DNA of 64,000 bases from Cellulomonas sp. WB94 (GTDB taxonomy: Bacteria > Actinomycetota > Actinomycetes > Actinomycetales > Cellulomonadaceae), in NCBI RefSeq assembly GCF_003115775.1, contig NZ_QEES01000001.1, positions 62,001 to 126,000 of the forward strand. Direction: 5' to 3'. Numbering within the stretch: the first letter of the stretch is position 1; every line of letters begins with the position of its first letter. Of the stretch, positions 17,053 through 26,640 are shown piece by piece. The notes beneath the pieces were generated by a model. The model worked only from the letters and a program-made list of their open reading frames with translations. It did not search any database and was not told where the DNA came from. A program made the translations under genes and the position numbers.

Positions 17053-17796
17053 TCAGACCTGGCTCAGGCCGCCGTCCACGACCAGCTCGGCACCCGCGAC
17101 GAAGCTCGACTCGTCCGACGCGAGGAACAGCACCGCCGCCGCCACCTCCTCCGGTCGTCCGACGCGACCCACCGGGATCGCCGCGACGACCTGCCGCTCG
17201 ACCTCGTCGGAGCCGCCGGTGAAGTCCGCGAACCCGGCAGTCGCCGTGGGTCCGGGGCTCACCGCGTTCGCACGGATCCGCCGGCCCCGCAGCTCGGACG
17301 TGAGCGTGCGGGCCAGCGAGCGCACGGCGGCCTTCGTCGCGTTGTAGACCGCATGCCCCGGGCCGCCGTTGTGCCCGGCGATGGATGACGTCAGCACGAT
17401 CGACCCACCATCCCGCATCAGCGGGACGATCCGCTGCACCGTGAAGAAGGTGCCACGGAAGTTCAGGTCCGCGACGAGGTCGAACGAGTCGGGCTGCAGG
17501 TCGACCACCGGGGTGGCCGCGACGTCCCGGCCCGCGTTCGCCACCAGGACGTCGACCGGGCGCCCCGACAGCCGGAGCACCGCGGCCAGCCGGGACAGGT
17601 CGGCCACGTCGCTCGCATCGCCCTGGACGCCGGTGACGTGCGGACCGAGTGCGGCGACGGTGTCGTCGATCTCGGCCTGGTGCGGCGATGTCACGACGAC
17701 ATCCGCACCCTCGGCCACGAACCGTGCAGCGATGGCGCGCCCGATGCCCGCGGTACCCGCCGTGACCACCGCGAGCCTTCCCTCCAGCTGTCCCAT
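17053..17796 (-). CDS. Short-chain dehydrogenase/reductase (SDR)
   Basis: 247 residues. The cofactor motif is TAGTAGIGR, followed by NAG in LVANAGRD, the catalytic Ser in LTSSIAGH, and the YNATK motif (Tyr/Lys). ADVVVTSPHQ at the end of beta-2 lacks an obvious basic residue for NADP, leaving cofactor choice open. The C-terminal GGL is usual for classical SDRs. GAGGAGG lies 4-10 bases before the ATG. Oxidation of a xylan-derived sugar is suggested by its place between ABC permeases and the Gfo/Idh enzyme. Confidence 0.85.
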   Translation of the reverse strand: MGQLEGRLAVVTAGTAGIGRAIAARFVAEGADVVVTSPHQAEIDDTVAALGPHVTGVQGDASDVADLSRLAAVLRLSGRPVDVLVANAGRDVAATPVVDLQPDSFDLVADLNFRGTFFTVQRIVPLMRDGGSIVLTSSIAGHNGGPGHAVYNATKAAVRSLARTLTSELRGRRIRANAVSPGPTATAGFADFTGGSDEVERQVVAAIPVGRVGRPEEVAAAVLFLASDESSFVAGAELVVDGGLSQV

Positions 17797-17821
17797 CAGT
17801 CCTCCTCGTCCGCGTGGCCGG

Positions 17822-18610
17822 TCACTTGAGAGCCCCGGCCGCAAGGCCGCGCTCGAAGTACTTCTGCAGCGACAGGTACGCGAGGATCTCCGGCACCGCG
17901 GTGATGACCGCCGCCGCGAGCACGCCTGTCTGGTCGTTCGTGTACTGGCTGGTGAAGAACGACGGCAGCAGCGTCACGACCTGCTTGCTCGGGTCGTTGA
18001 GCATGAGCATCGGGAGCAGGAACGCGTTCCAGGAGTTGATCAGCGTCAGCACCACGATCGCCGCGGCGATCGGCCGCGTGAGCGGCAGCACGATGTTCCA
18101 GAAGATCTGCACGATGTTCGCGCCGTCGACCCTGCCCGCCTCCATGAGCTCGGTCGGGATGCCGTCGAAGTAGTTCCGCGCGAGGAGCACCGTGAACGGC
18201 ACCTGCAGAGCCGCGAGCGGCAGGATCACGGCGATGAGCTCGTTGTACATGTCGAAGGTCGACGCGGTGACGAAGAGCGGGGTCAGCAGCACTGCCTCCG
18301 GCATCGTCAGGGCAGCGATCAGGACCCAGAACCAGATCTCCTTGCCCGCGATCCGCAGCTTGGAGAACCCGAACGCCGCGAGCATCGTGCAGACGTAGAC
18401 GATCGCGATCGTCGAGCCGGCGATGAGCAGGCTGTTGCGGAAGTAGGTGCCCACCACACCGGTGTCGAACACCTTCTGGTAGTTGCCGACGCCGCGGCCA
18501 GCGAGCGAGCCCTGGACCATGGCGATCAGCGGTGCCAGGAACGGCAGCGCGATGACCGTGACCAGCAGCTGCAGGCCGATGCGCGACGCGCGACTTCGTG
18601 ACTCGAACAC
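17822..18610 (-). CDS. CUT1 sugar ABC permease, MalG-type
   Basis: 262 residues with six membrane helices. The cytoplasmic EAA loop reads ELMEAGRVDGANIVQIFWNIVLPLTRP, the contact for the ATPase. The N-terminal half has TMPEAVLLTPLF. It pairs with the MalF-type permease four bases upstream and the binding lipoprotein. No ATPase gene is in the operon, as is common in actinobacteria, where a shared MsiK-type ATPase serves many CUT1 importers. The GTG at 18610 starts the protein. Xylo-oligosaccharide transport is inferred from the operon. Confidence 0.9.
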   Translation of the reverse strand: MFESRSRASRIGLQLLVTVIALPFLAPLIAMVQGSLAGRGVGNYQKVFDTGVVGTYFRNSLLIAGSTIAIVYVCTMLAAFGFSKLRIAGKEIWFWVLIAALTMPEAVLLTPLFVTASTFDMYNELIAVILPLAALQVPFTVLLARNYFDGIPTELMEAGRVDGANIVQIFWNIVLPLTRPIAAAIVVLTLINSWNAFLLPMLMLNDPSKQVVTLLPSFFTSQYTNDQTGVLAAAVITAVPEILAYLSLQKYFERGLAAGALK

Positions 18611-18614
18611 CCCG

Positions 18615-19580
18615 TTACCTCCGTTCGGCTCTGCGGTTGCGCATGCTCATGAGCACGCCTCCGCCGATGGCCAGGACGAGCAGGGCGACCGAGATCGCGG
18701 CCGCATACCCGAAGTGCTTCTGCTGCACCATCGTCTGGTAGATGTAGGTGCCGAGGAACTCGGTCCCGTGGTTGGGCCCGCCCTTGGTCACGAGGTACGG
18801 GATGTCGAACGTCTTCAGGGCTCCGATCAGACCGAGCATCGCCAGCGCGGACGTGGTGCCCCGGCACATCGGCCAGACGATCGACCGCAGCGCGCGGATG
18901 TTCCCTGCGCCGTCGATGCGTGCCGCCTCGAGGATCTCCGGGTCGATCTGGCTCATCGCGGCGTAGAAGAGGATGAAGGTCAGCCCCGTCCACTGCCAGA
19001 CGGTGATCGCCATGACCACCGCCATCGCGGTCGATGCCTCGGCGAGCCAGGGCCGGGTCAGCGCGTCCAGGCCGACGTGGCTGAGCAGCCAGTTGAACTG
19101 CCCGTCGACGTCGAAGATCTGCCGGAACACCGGTGCCATCGTCGCGGGGGCCAGCACCGTCGGCACGAACACGATGACCTTGTAGATCGCCCCGAGCCGG
19201 ACCCGCGAGTGCATGATGGCCGCGAAGACGAACCCGATCGCCGTCTGCACCGAGAACGTGATCACGTAGAAGTACGCGGTGTGCCCGATCGCGTTCCAGA
19301 AGACGGAGTCACCGACCATCTTGGTGAAGTTGTCGGCGCCCACGTGCGTCGGGCTGGACAGGATGAAGCCGTTCCAGTCGAGCGTCGCGACATATCCCGT
19401 GTACCCGATCGAGAAGTAGATCAGCCCCACGATCAGCACGACCGCGGGCAGGATCCACGGCAGGCCCGCAACCTGAAGACGACTGCGCCGGGGCGTGCGG
19501 CCGCGCCCCGCCCCGCCGGGGCGGCCGATCGCGAGGATCGGCCGTCCCGCGGGGCGCCGCGTCGTCGTGGCTCCGCTCAC
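18615..19580 (-). CDS. CUT1 sugar ABC permease, MalF-type
   Basis: 321 residues: about 40 polar N-terminal residues, then six membrane helices. The EAA loop is EILEAARIDGAGNIRALRSIVWP. The start is uncertain: GTG at 19580 directly follows a 10-bp hairpin, while an ATG at 19676 would overlap the binding-protein gene and place the hairpin inside the coding region. The GTG is preferred since the residues added by the longer start look unconserved. It forms the translocation channel with the MalG-type partner. Confidence 0.85.
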   Translation of the reverse strand: MSGATTTRRPAGRPILAIGRPGGAGRGRTPRRSRLQVAGLPWILPAVVLIVGLIYFSIGYTGYVATLDWNGFILSSPTHVGADNFTKMVGDSVFWNAIGHTAYFYVITFSVQTAIGFVFAAIMHSRVRLGAIYKVIVFVPTVLAPATMAPVFRQIFDVDGQFNWLLSHVGLDALTRPWLAEASTAMAVVMAITVWQWTGLTFILFYAAMSQIDPEILEAARIDGAGNIRALRSIVWPMCRGTTSALAMLGLIGALKTFDIPYLVTKGGPNHGTEFLGTYIYQTMVQQKHFGYAAAISVALLVLAIGGGVLMSMRNRRAERR

Positions 19581-19610
19581 CGCTCGGCCCGCGCGCACGG
19601 GGGCCGAGCG
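19581..19610 (-). promoter_or_regulatory. Perfect 10-bp hairpin between binding-protein and permease genes
   Basis: CGCTCGGCCC (19581-19590) and GGGCCGAGCG (19601-19610) are exact complements around ten bases. Such hairpins after binding-protein genes protect the upstream mRNA and reduce permease expression, giving excess binding protein. It touches the permease GTG, so it may also hide its ribosome site. Confidence 0.65.
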
Positions 19611-19650
19611 GAGGGCGTCGCTGTCGGCGCGACCCTCCGGCTGTGGTTGG

Positions 19651-21030
19651 TCACTTCTGCGCCGTCTGGACCGCATCGAGACCCTCGAGCGCCTGCGTCA
19701 CGGTCTTGTCCCCCGAGGCCACGCCGATGAGGGCGTCACGGAACGCCGTGTTGAGGTCGGCGCTCACCGTCGCGAACCGGGGCTCGGTGGCCGCGCCGGC
19801 CGCCTCGGTGTAGCTCTGCAGCGCCGCCTTCTGCTTGTCCGGGTTGACCAGGTCGATCTGGTCCCACTGGGGCGTGACGCCCTTGAGCGCCGGGATGTCG
19901 TTCAGCGTGTTCGCGACCGCCTGCTGGCCGGCCTCGCTGGTCGTCAGCCACAACGCGAACGTCGTGGCCGCTGCCTGCTGAGTCGACCTGGCGCTGACCG
20001 CGAGCCCGTAGTCGGCGTCACCGAACATCGACCCGGTGCTGCCGGTGCCCGCGAGATCGGGGAACGGGATCGGCGTGAGGGTGATCGGCGTCGGGCTGCC
20101 GACGCCGGCCGCCTCCATCGCAGCCACCATGCTGTCCTTGACGGCGTACTGGGTGTACCAGGTGCCCATCATGACCATCGCGTACTTGCCGGCCATGAAG
20201 GCGTTGTTGGCGTCCGGGTACTGCTGCAGGCCGACGGCGCCCTCCTGCATGATCCCGTCGTCGAACAGGGACTTCCACAGGCCCATGGCTGTCGCGAACC
20301 TCGGGTCGGTCCAGGGGACCTCACCCTTCGACGCCTTGACGTAGAGGCCGGGCTCGACGTTGTCGGCGATGGCCTCGAACGTGTCCATGTCGAACGCCCA
20401 CTGCCCCGCGCCCTGGACGAAGCACCCCAGCCCGTTCGCGGTGAGCGTCGCGCACACGTCCTTCCACTCGGCCAGGGTCGTGGGCGGCGTCAGGTTGTAC
20501 TTGTCGAAGAGGTCCTGGTTGATCCACAGGCCGCCCGAGTACACCGCGCCCGCGGAGAGCCCGACCAGCTTGTTGTCGACGGACAGGCCGTCGACGCCCG
20601 CGGGGGCGAGCTTGGTCTTCCAGTCAGCGCCGAGGGCACCTTCGACCGCCGAGGTCAGGTCCACGGCGCCGGCCTCGAAGGTCTGCACCCCGCCGTTCGC
20701 CGAGCCAGGAGCCACGTTGAACACGTCGGGCCCCTCGCTCGAGGTGATGGCCGGGCTGAGCACCGAGTCGTACGAGTCGATCGGCTTCGAGACGAACTCG
20801 ACCTTGATGTTCGGGTACTCCTTGGTGAACGCGGCAATGAGCTTCTCGGCGTTCGCCTTGTCGGGCGTCCAGCCCCACCAGGTGATGTCACCCGACGTGG
20901 CCGAACCCGCCGTCCCGCTGGTCGCGCTCGACCCGGCGGAGCAGGCGGTCAGGGCCAGCAGTGCCAGGCCTGCCACAGCAGCGACTGCGCCAAGGCGGCG
21001 ACCGCGCAGCGTCGTCATCGACGTCCGCAT
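19651..21030 (-). CDS. Extracellular sugar-binding lipoprotein (CUT1)
   Basis: 459 residues with a lipoprotein signal peptide and lipobox LTAC (Cys30), then a Ser/Thr/Gly linker and a two-lobed SBP fold: GDITWWGWTPDKANAEKLIAAF near the start and KYAMVMMGTWY mid-chain. It captures oligosaccharides outside the membrane for the two permeases. Being first in the operon and followed by a hairpin, it should be the most abundant product. Xylo-oligosaccharide specificity is inferred from the GH10 and GH3 genes. It is divergent from a LacI regulator with operator-like sequence in the 253-base gap. Confidence 0.9.
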   Translation of the reverse strand: MRTSMTTLRGRRLGAVAAVAGLALLALTACSAGSSATSGTAGSATSGDITWWGWTPDKANAEKLIAAFTKEYPNIKVEFVSKPIDSYDSVLSPAITSSEGPDVFNVAPGSANGGVQTFEAGAVDLTSAVEGALGADWKTKLAPAGVDGLSVDNKLVGLSAGAVYSGGLWINQDLFDKYNLTPPTTLAEWKDVCATLTANGLGCFVQGAGQWAFDMDTFEAIADNVEPGLYVKASKGEVPWTDPRFATAMGLWKSLFDDGIMQEGAVGLQQYPDANNAFMAGKYAMVMMGTWYTQYAVKDSMVAAMEAAGVGSPTPITLTPIPFPDLAGTGSTGSMFGDADYGLAVSARSTQQAAATTFALWLTTSEAGQQAVANTLNDIPALKGVTPQWDQIDLVNPDKQKAALQSYTEAAGAATEPRFATVSADLNTAFRDALIGVASGDKTVTQALEGLDAVQTAQK

Positions 21031-21201
21031 GTGCTTCTCCTCATCTGCTCGATCGTCTGCGATCGAGCTGTCTGCACCCGAATGGGGTTCCCGGTGTTCC
21101 GGGGACCCCGGCGACCGGTCGGCGACGCCGTCTGGTCGTGCACTCCCCTCAGTGCTCCAAGCTGTGCGGTCGAGCTCGGCACGATCCGCACTGCGTGACT
21201 G

Positions 21202-21223
21202 CGAAAGTTTCGGAGCAACTTTC
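21202..21223. promoter_or_regulatory. LacI-type operator (CGAAAGTTTCG) in the divergent xylan promoter
   Basis: CGAAAGTTTCG (21202-21212) is a perfect odd palindrome of the CGAA-n-TTCG kind reported for actinobacterial LacI regulators of xylan genes such as BxlR. A wider dyad, GAAAGTT and AACTTTC with 7 bases between (21203-21223), overlaps it. A -10-like TACGAT follows at 21233. It would serve the divergent LacI gene, the operon, or both. Confidence 0.65.
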
Positions 21224-21283
21224 TTTCATGTGTACGATAGACACGTCATCGAGAACTCGTCAACATCACGCCGGAGGCAGGCC

Positions 21284-22300
21284 ATGTCGGGTCGGACCGT
21301 CACCATCGCGGACATCGCCATCGCGGGAGGCGTCTCGGTTCCGACCGTGTCGAAGGTCCTCAACGGACGACGCGGCGTGTCTGCGGCGACGCGTCGCCAC
21401 ATCGAGCAGCTCCTGGTCGAGCACGGCTACGAGCGCCGCGGGCGACCCGGGCAGGGCACCGGGCTGATCGACCTCGTCATCAGCGATCTCGACACCCAGT
21501 GGGCGACCGCGCTGCTGCGCGGAGCCCAGGCCGAGGCAGCCCGCCTCGGGGCGGACCTCGTGATCACGACGACCCACGGCAAGCCCGTCGGCACCCCTGA
21601 CTGGCTCGACCACCTCGCCGAGCGTGGATCCGACGGCGTCGTGCTCATCGTCTCCGAGCTGCTCCCGGCGGGCCGCGACGAGCTGACCAACCTGCGCATG
21701 CCTGTCGTCCTGGTCGACCCCGTCGGCAGCAGCGACGAGTCCCTGCCGACCGTCGCTGCGACCAACTGGGCCGGTGGGCGCGACGCCACCGAGCACCTCA
21801 TCGGCCTGGGGCACCGACGGATCGGTTTCATCGCAGGTCCGATCGACCAGGTCTGCCACCGAGACCGGCTCGACGGCTATCGCGCGGCACTGCAACGCGC
21901 CGGCCTGACCTATGAGCCCCGTCTGGTGCGTCAGGGCGACTCGCTCGTCGGCGGCGGCCACAGGCGCGGCCTGGAGCTGCTCGACCTCCCCGAGCCGCCG
22001 ACGGCCATCATCAGCGGGTCCGACGAGCAGGCGTACGGCGTCTACCAGGCGGCGCGCGACCGCGGGCTCCGCATCCCCGACGACCTGTCCGTCGTGGGGT
22101 TCGACGACGTCGAGCTCTGCCAGTGGGTCTCGCCGCAGCTCACGACCGTGCGGCAGCCGCTCGCTGAGATGGCTCGGGAGGCGACCCGGATGGTCGTCGA
22201 GCTGTCGCGCGACGCCGCGCGGGTCAGTCCTCGCGTGGAGCTGGCCACTACCTTGATCGAGCGCGAGTCCACCGCCGCCCCCCGGGTCGGTCATCCCTGA
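21284..22300 (+). CDS. LacI-family repressor of the xylan operon
   Basis: 338 residues. Residues 5-50 are the helix-turn-helix (VTIADIAIAGGVSVPTVSKVL) and hinge; the periplasmic-binding-like domain is complete, with ATEHLIGLGHRRIGFIAG, FDDVELCQWVSPQLTTVRQP and a normal C-terminus. GGAGG lies 8 bases before the ATG. Divergent orientation and an operator-like palindrome at 21202 make it the likely repressor of the binding-protein operon, induced by xylose or xylo-oligosaccharides. It is intact, unlike the LacI gene at the operon's far end. Confidence 0.88.
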   Translation: MSGRTVTIADIAIAGGVSVPTVSKVLNGRRGVSAATRRHIEQLLVEHGYERRGRPGQGTGLIDLVISDLDTQWATALLRGAQAEAARLGADLVITTTHGKPVGTPDWLDHLAERGSDGVVLIVSELLPAGRDELTNLRMPVVLVDPVGSSDESLPTVAATNWAGGRDATEHLIGLGHRRIGFIAGPIDQVCHRDRLDGYRAALQRAGLTYEPRLVRQGDSLVGGGHRRGLELLDLPEPPTAIISGSDEQAYGVYQAARDRGLRIPDDLSVVGFDDVELCQWVSPQLTTVRQPLAEMAREATRMVVELSRDAARVSPRVELATTLIERESTAAPRVGHP

Positions 22301-22451
22301 CTTCCTGTCGGCGGGCGACGCCGCCCGCCCCCTTCGCAGCATCGGCGGTGCACGGCCGCCGGACGCGGGCCTGACGCCGAAGTCGGCACCCCACCGGTAG
22401 CCTGGCGGCACGCACCTCGGACGCGGTCGAGCACCTGGGAATGGGGATGGT

Positions 22452-25154
22452 GTGACAGGTCCGCTGATCGCCACGAAGCTGCACCTCCCGCAGCTGCGGC
22501 GCGGCCTGGTCGCCCGGCCACGACTCCTCGAGTCCATGCGTCGCGGCGCCGACGCGAGACTCACGCTGGTGTCCGCCCCGGCGGGCTTCGGCAAGACGAC
22601 GCTCCTGGCCGACTGGCTCCACGAGCTGCCCGACAGCGACCGTCACGGGGCTCTCGCTCGACGCGTCCGACAACGACCCCGCGACCTTCTGGACGTACGT
22701 CGTGGCCGCGCTCCGCACTGCAGTGCCCGACGTCGGCGCGAGTGCGCTCGAGCTCGTTCGCGCCTCCCCCATGCCGACTGAGCAGGTGCTCACCGCCCTG
22801 GTCAACGACCTGGCCGCGGCGCCGAGCGACGTGTGGCTCGTCCTCGACGACTACCACCTCGTGGACGACCACGACGTCGGCCAGGGGATGGACTTCCTCC
22901 TTCAGCACCTCCCGCCCCAGGTCCACCTCGTGCTCAGCACCCGCGCCGACCCGGACCTCCCGCTGGCCCGATGGCGGGCACGCGGCGAGCTGGTCGAGAT
23001 CCGCGCCGCCGACCTGCGGTTCACCGCCGAGGAGGCGACCGCGTACCTCAACGAGGCGACCGGACTGGGCCTCAGCGCCGCGGACGTGGCGGCCGTCGAG
23101 GAGCGCACCGAGGGGTGGATCGCCGCGCTGCAGCTCGCCGCCCTGTCGCTCCGGGGGCGCGACGACGTGACCGGCTTCATCGCCCAGTTCGCCGGGAACG
23201 ACCGGTACCTCGTCGACTGCCCGTCGAGGAGGTCCTGGCGCACCAGCCTGCGCCCGTGCGCGAGTTCCTGCTGCGCTCGGCACTCCTCGACCGGCTCACC
23301 GGGTCGCTCTGCGACGCCGTCGTCGGCCGTGACGACAGCACGCAGCTGCTCGTGACCCTCGAGCGGGCCAACCTGTTCCTCGTCGCCCTGGACGACCAGC
23401 GCAGGTGGTACCGGTACCACCACCTGTTCGCCGACGTGCTGCGGGTGCGCATGCTGGCCGAGCAGCCGGACCTGGTTCCGCTGCTGCACCAGCGCGCCAG
23501 CCGCTGGTACGAGTCGCACGACTCGGCAGAGGAGGCGATCCGCCATGCCCTGGCTGCCCAGGACACCGACCGCGCGGTCCACCTCATGGAGCTCGCTGTG
23601 CCGGCGATCCGACGGGACCGGCGCGAGGCGATCCTCCTCGGCTGGCTGAGGGCGTTGCCCGACGACGCCGTGCGGCGCAGCCCGGTCCTCAGCGTGTTCT
23701 TCGGCTACATGCTCATGGTCTCTGGCGACCTCGACGCGTTCGAGGCCCGGCTCGACGACGCGGAGCTCGCACTCGCCTCCGTGCCCGACGGTTCGGCTCT
23801 GCCCTGGGCCGACACCGAAGCGCTCCGCTCCCTGCCGGCGACCATCGCCGTCTATCGCGCCTCGATCGCGCAGGCACGGGGCGATGTCGCGGGCACAGCG
23901 GAGCACGCTCGGCGCGCGCTGGGCCTGGCGGGCCCCGACGACCATCTCGCGCGAGGCAGCGCGGCCGCGTTCCTCGGCCTTGCCGCATGGGCGGACGGTG
24001 ACGTGACGACGGCCCTGGAGATCTTTGCGCTCGCGGTCACGAGCCTGCACGCCGCCGGCAACCTTGTCGACGAGCTGAGCAGCACCGTGATCCAGGCCGA
24101 CATGTGGATCACCGCCGGCCGGCCCAGCACGGCGCGCCGACTCTACGACAGCGCCCTTCAGGTCGCGGAGGAGCACCGGGAGACCACTCGACGCGCGACC
24201 CCCGACCTGCACGTGGGGCTCAGCGAGCTGGACTACGACGCCGGAGATCTCGCAGCAGCCAAGCGACACCTGGAGAGCGCAGCGGCGCTCGTCGAAGGCG
24301 CGGCGACGACCGAGAGCCGCCACCGGTGGTTCATCGCGACGGCGCGGACCGCCTCTGCCGAGGGTGATCCGCAGGAGGCCATCGCCCTGCTCGACACGGC
24401 TGCACGGCTCTACCAGCCGGGCTTCTTCCCGGACGTGCGGCCCGTCGCGGCGTTGAGGGCCCGGGTCGGGATCGCGCAGGGCCATCTCACGGAGGCCGCC
24501 GCCTGGGCCCACGAACGAGGCCTGTCGACCACCGACGACCCCTGGTACCTGCGCGAGTTCGACCACCTCACCCTGGTCCGGCTGCTCATCGCGCGGCACC
24601 GGGCGCAGCCAGAACCCGGCGCACTCGGCGAGGCCCTCGGCCTGCTGGCGCGCCTGGGCGCTGCCGCAGAGGCCTCGGGGCGTGTCGGGAGCGTCGTGGA
24701 GAGCCAGATGCTGTCGGCTCTGGCCCATGACGCACAGGGAGATCGGCCGCAGGCCCTCGTCTCCCTTGTCCGCGCCTGGGCTCAGGCGGCCGAGCCTGAC
24801 AGCTACGTCCGCCTCTTCCTCGACGAGGGCTCCCCCATGGAGGAGCTGCTGCGCGCCGCCGAGCAGCAGGGCGTCTCGGGCGGCCACGCGCGCCGCCTGC
24901 TCGACCTCGGTGCGGCGACCGCGTCGGACGCCACTGACCCCCGTCAGCGCCCACGTGCCGTGGGTCCGCTGAGCGAGCGGGAGCTCCAGGTGCTGAGGCT
25001 GCTCGACAGTGAGCTGAACGGGCCCGAGATCGCCCGCGAGCTCTTCATCACGCTCAACACGCTGCGCAGCCACACCAAGAGCATCTTCACGAAGCTCGAG
25101 GTCACCACGCGTCGGGCGGCCGTCAGCCGAGCACACGCACGTGGGCTGATGTAG
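22452..25154 (+). pseudogene. LuxR-family LAL (MalT-like) regulator, two frameshifts
   Basis: Three phases make one protein of about 900 residues. Segment 1 (22452-22641) has the Walker A APAGFGKTTLL; segment 2 (to about 23217) has the Walker B-like WLVLDDYHLVDD and TRADPDLPLARWRARGEL; segment 3 carries the helical repeats and a LuxR helix-turn-helix (LSERELQVLRLLDSELNGPEIARELFITLNTLR...). The phase changes at 22641 and 23217 are each a small indel in otherwise conserved code. MalT-like LALs are ATP-dependent activators responding to small ligands. The target may be the membrane-protein genes just downstream. Start is GTG at 22452. Confidence 0.78.
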
Positions 25155-25277
25155 CCGGTCCGGCGGCACGTCTCACCACGTCGGTCACATCAGGTGGTGA
25201 TGCCGGGCCACCACACCCGTTCCTACCGTCGAGTCATCCCCCGGCATCAGCCGCGGACCTCGAACCAGGAGCCGGAC

Positions 25278-26408
25278 ATGAACATCAACCCCAGGACCCT
25301 CACCCGCGCGGCCGGCGCTGCCGCCGCAGTCGGAGGACTGCTGTACATCGGCGTGCAGATCAACCACCCCCACCTGGACCTCGCCTTCGTCTCCTCGACC
25401 GAGTGGAAGGTCCGTCAGTCCATGAAGGTGCTGTTCACCGCCCTGTCGCTCGCCGGAGTCACCGGCATGTACCTGCGTCAGGTGACACGCGCCGGAGTCC
25501 TCGGCCTGATCGGGTATCTCCTGCTCGGCACCGGGTTCCTCCTCATGCTCAGCACCGAGATCATCGGGGTGGCTGTCCTCCCGACCATCGCCGCCACCTC
25601 GCCCGGCTACGTCACCGATGTCCTTGCCGTAGCCATTCCCGGCGGCCATGCGACCGGCGACCTGGGCTTGATGGGACCCCTGATCCAGCTCGCCGGCGTC
25701 GGCTACCTCGCCGGCGGCCTGCTCTTCGGCATCGCCCTCGTCCGCGCCCGGGTCCTCGCCCGGTGGGCCGCCGCGCTGCTCGCCGTCGGCGCCGTCGCCA
25801 CCCTGGCGATCCCGCTGCTGCCGCAGGTGAACTTCAGGCTGTTCGCCATTCCCACCGGTGTCGCCCTGGTCGGCCTCGGCTACTCCCTGCGGCGCGAGCA
25901 GCGCACCTCGAACGCCCGCGCCGTCGCTTCACAGCCCCAGCCCGTCGGCGCCAAGTGCCATCCACACGGCAGCCCGCCCCACCCGGTCGACACGGTCGAC
26001 CGGGTGGGTGCCGATCGCGCTCGTCACCCTCGTGGTTATACCGGCCGTCGCCGGGTCGCTGCGCCTGGTCGAGCTGGCGGGCGGCCCGCTGCTCCTGCCG
26101 GCGAACCCGCGGATGACTGCGTCTCCCGGCCCCGTCGTCGTCCACGTCCTCAGCGCCGTGACGTTCGCCGTCGTCGGAGCCTTCCAGCTCTCCGCTGCGG
26201 CCCGGCGCCGCCATCCCCGCTGGCACCGGGCGGCGGGACGCGTCGTCGTGGTGTCGGGTCTGGCCGTGGCGTCGTCAGCGCTCTGGATGACGATGTTCTA
26301 CCCGCGCCAGCCCGGGACCGGCGAGCTCGCCTACCTGTTCCGGCTCGCCTTCGGGTCAGGCATGGCCGCGAGCATCGTCCTGGGCTTCACGGCGATCCGC
26401 CGGGGTGA
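25278..26408 (+). CDS. Multi-pass membrane protein (DUF4386-like), 3' end uncertain
   Basis: The ATG at 25278 follows AGGAG. The first 215 residues form about six membrane helices (for example AGAAAAVGGLLYIGVQINHPH, VLGLIGYLLLGTGFLLML) and look like the DUF4386-type proteins often encoded beside LAL regulators. After SLRREQRTSNARAV, near 25930, the frame turns into low-hydrophobic, Pro/Arg-rich sequence that overlaps the next gene for 400 bases. That tail is probably spurious: a lost stop or a small deletion near 25955 is likely. Function is unknown. Confidence 0.55.
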   Translation: MNINPRTLTRAAGAAAAVGGLLYIGVQINHPHLDLAFVSSTEWKVRQSMKVLFTALSLAGVTGMYLRQVTRAGVLGLIGYLLLGTGFLLMLSTEIIGVAVLPTIAATSPGYVTDVLAVAIPGGHATGDLGLMGPLIQLAGVGYLAGGLLFGIALVRARVLARWAAALLAVGAVATLAIPLLPQVNFRLFAIPTGVALVGLGYSLRREQRTSNARAVASQPQPVGAKCHPHGSPPHPVDTVDRVGADRARHPRGYTGRRRVAAPGRAGGRPAAPAGEPADDCVSRPRRRPRPQRRDVRRRRSLPALRCGPAPPSPLAPGGGTRRRGVGSGRGVVSALDDDVLPAPARDRRARLPVPARLRVRHGREHRPGLHGDPPG

Positions 26409-26640
26409 CGTCGCGCGCCACGAGGCGTGGATGACCCGCGCCTACGCCCTCGCGCTCGGCGCCGGAACTCAGGTGCTCAGCCTGGCCGTCGGCGGTGCGG
26501 CCCTCGGTGTCAGCGCGCTCGCCACGGACCTGAGCCTGGGTGCGGGCTGGGCCATCAACCTGGCCGTCGCCGAGCTCGTGATCCGGCGCCGCCGAGCCCG
26601 TCAGACCGTCCCGGCACGCGCGAGGGTGCGGCCGTCATGA
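26008..26640 (+). CDS. DUF2306 membrane protein
   Basis: 210 residues from the GTG at 26008, though an earlier start is possible. It has about six membrane helices, an early RLVELAGGP motif, FQLSAAARRRHPRWHRAAGRV and a conserved histidine in VARHEAWMTRAY, all typical of DUF2306, a family related in layout to haem-binding b-type membrane proteins. No role is established. It overlaps the doubtful tail of the previous gene and is coupled by ATGA to the next. Confidence 0.72.
   Translation: MPIALVTLVVIPAVAGSLRLVELAGGPLLLPANPRMTASPGPVVVHVLSAVTFAVVGAFQLSAAARRRHPRWHRAAGRVVVVSGLAVASSALWMTMFYPRQPGTGELAYLFRLAFGSGMAASIVLGFTAIRRGDVARHEAWMTRAYALALGAGTQVLSLAVGGAALGVSALATDLSLGAGWAINLAVAELVIRRRRARQTVPARARVRPS

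Noticed and set aside
25173-25200. TCACCAC / GTGGTGA inverted repeat after the LAL regulator
   Set aside because: Seven-base arms with 14 bases between are weak; it might be an operator for the next gene but nothing supports it further.
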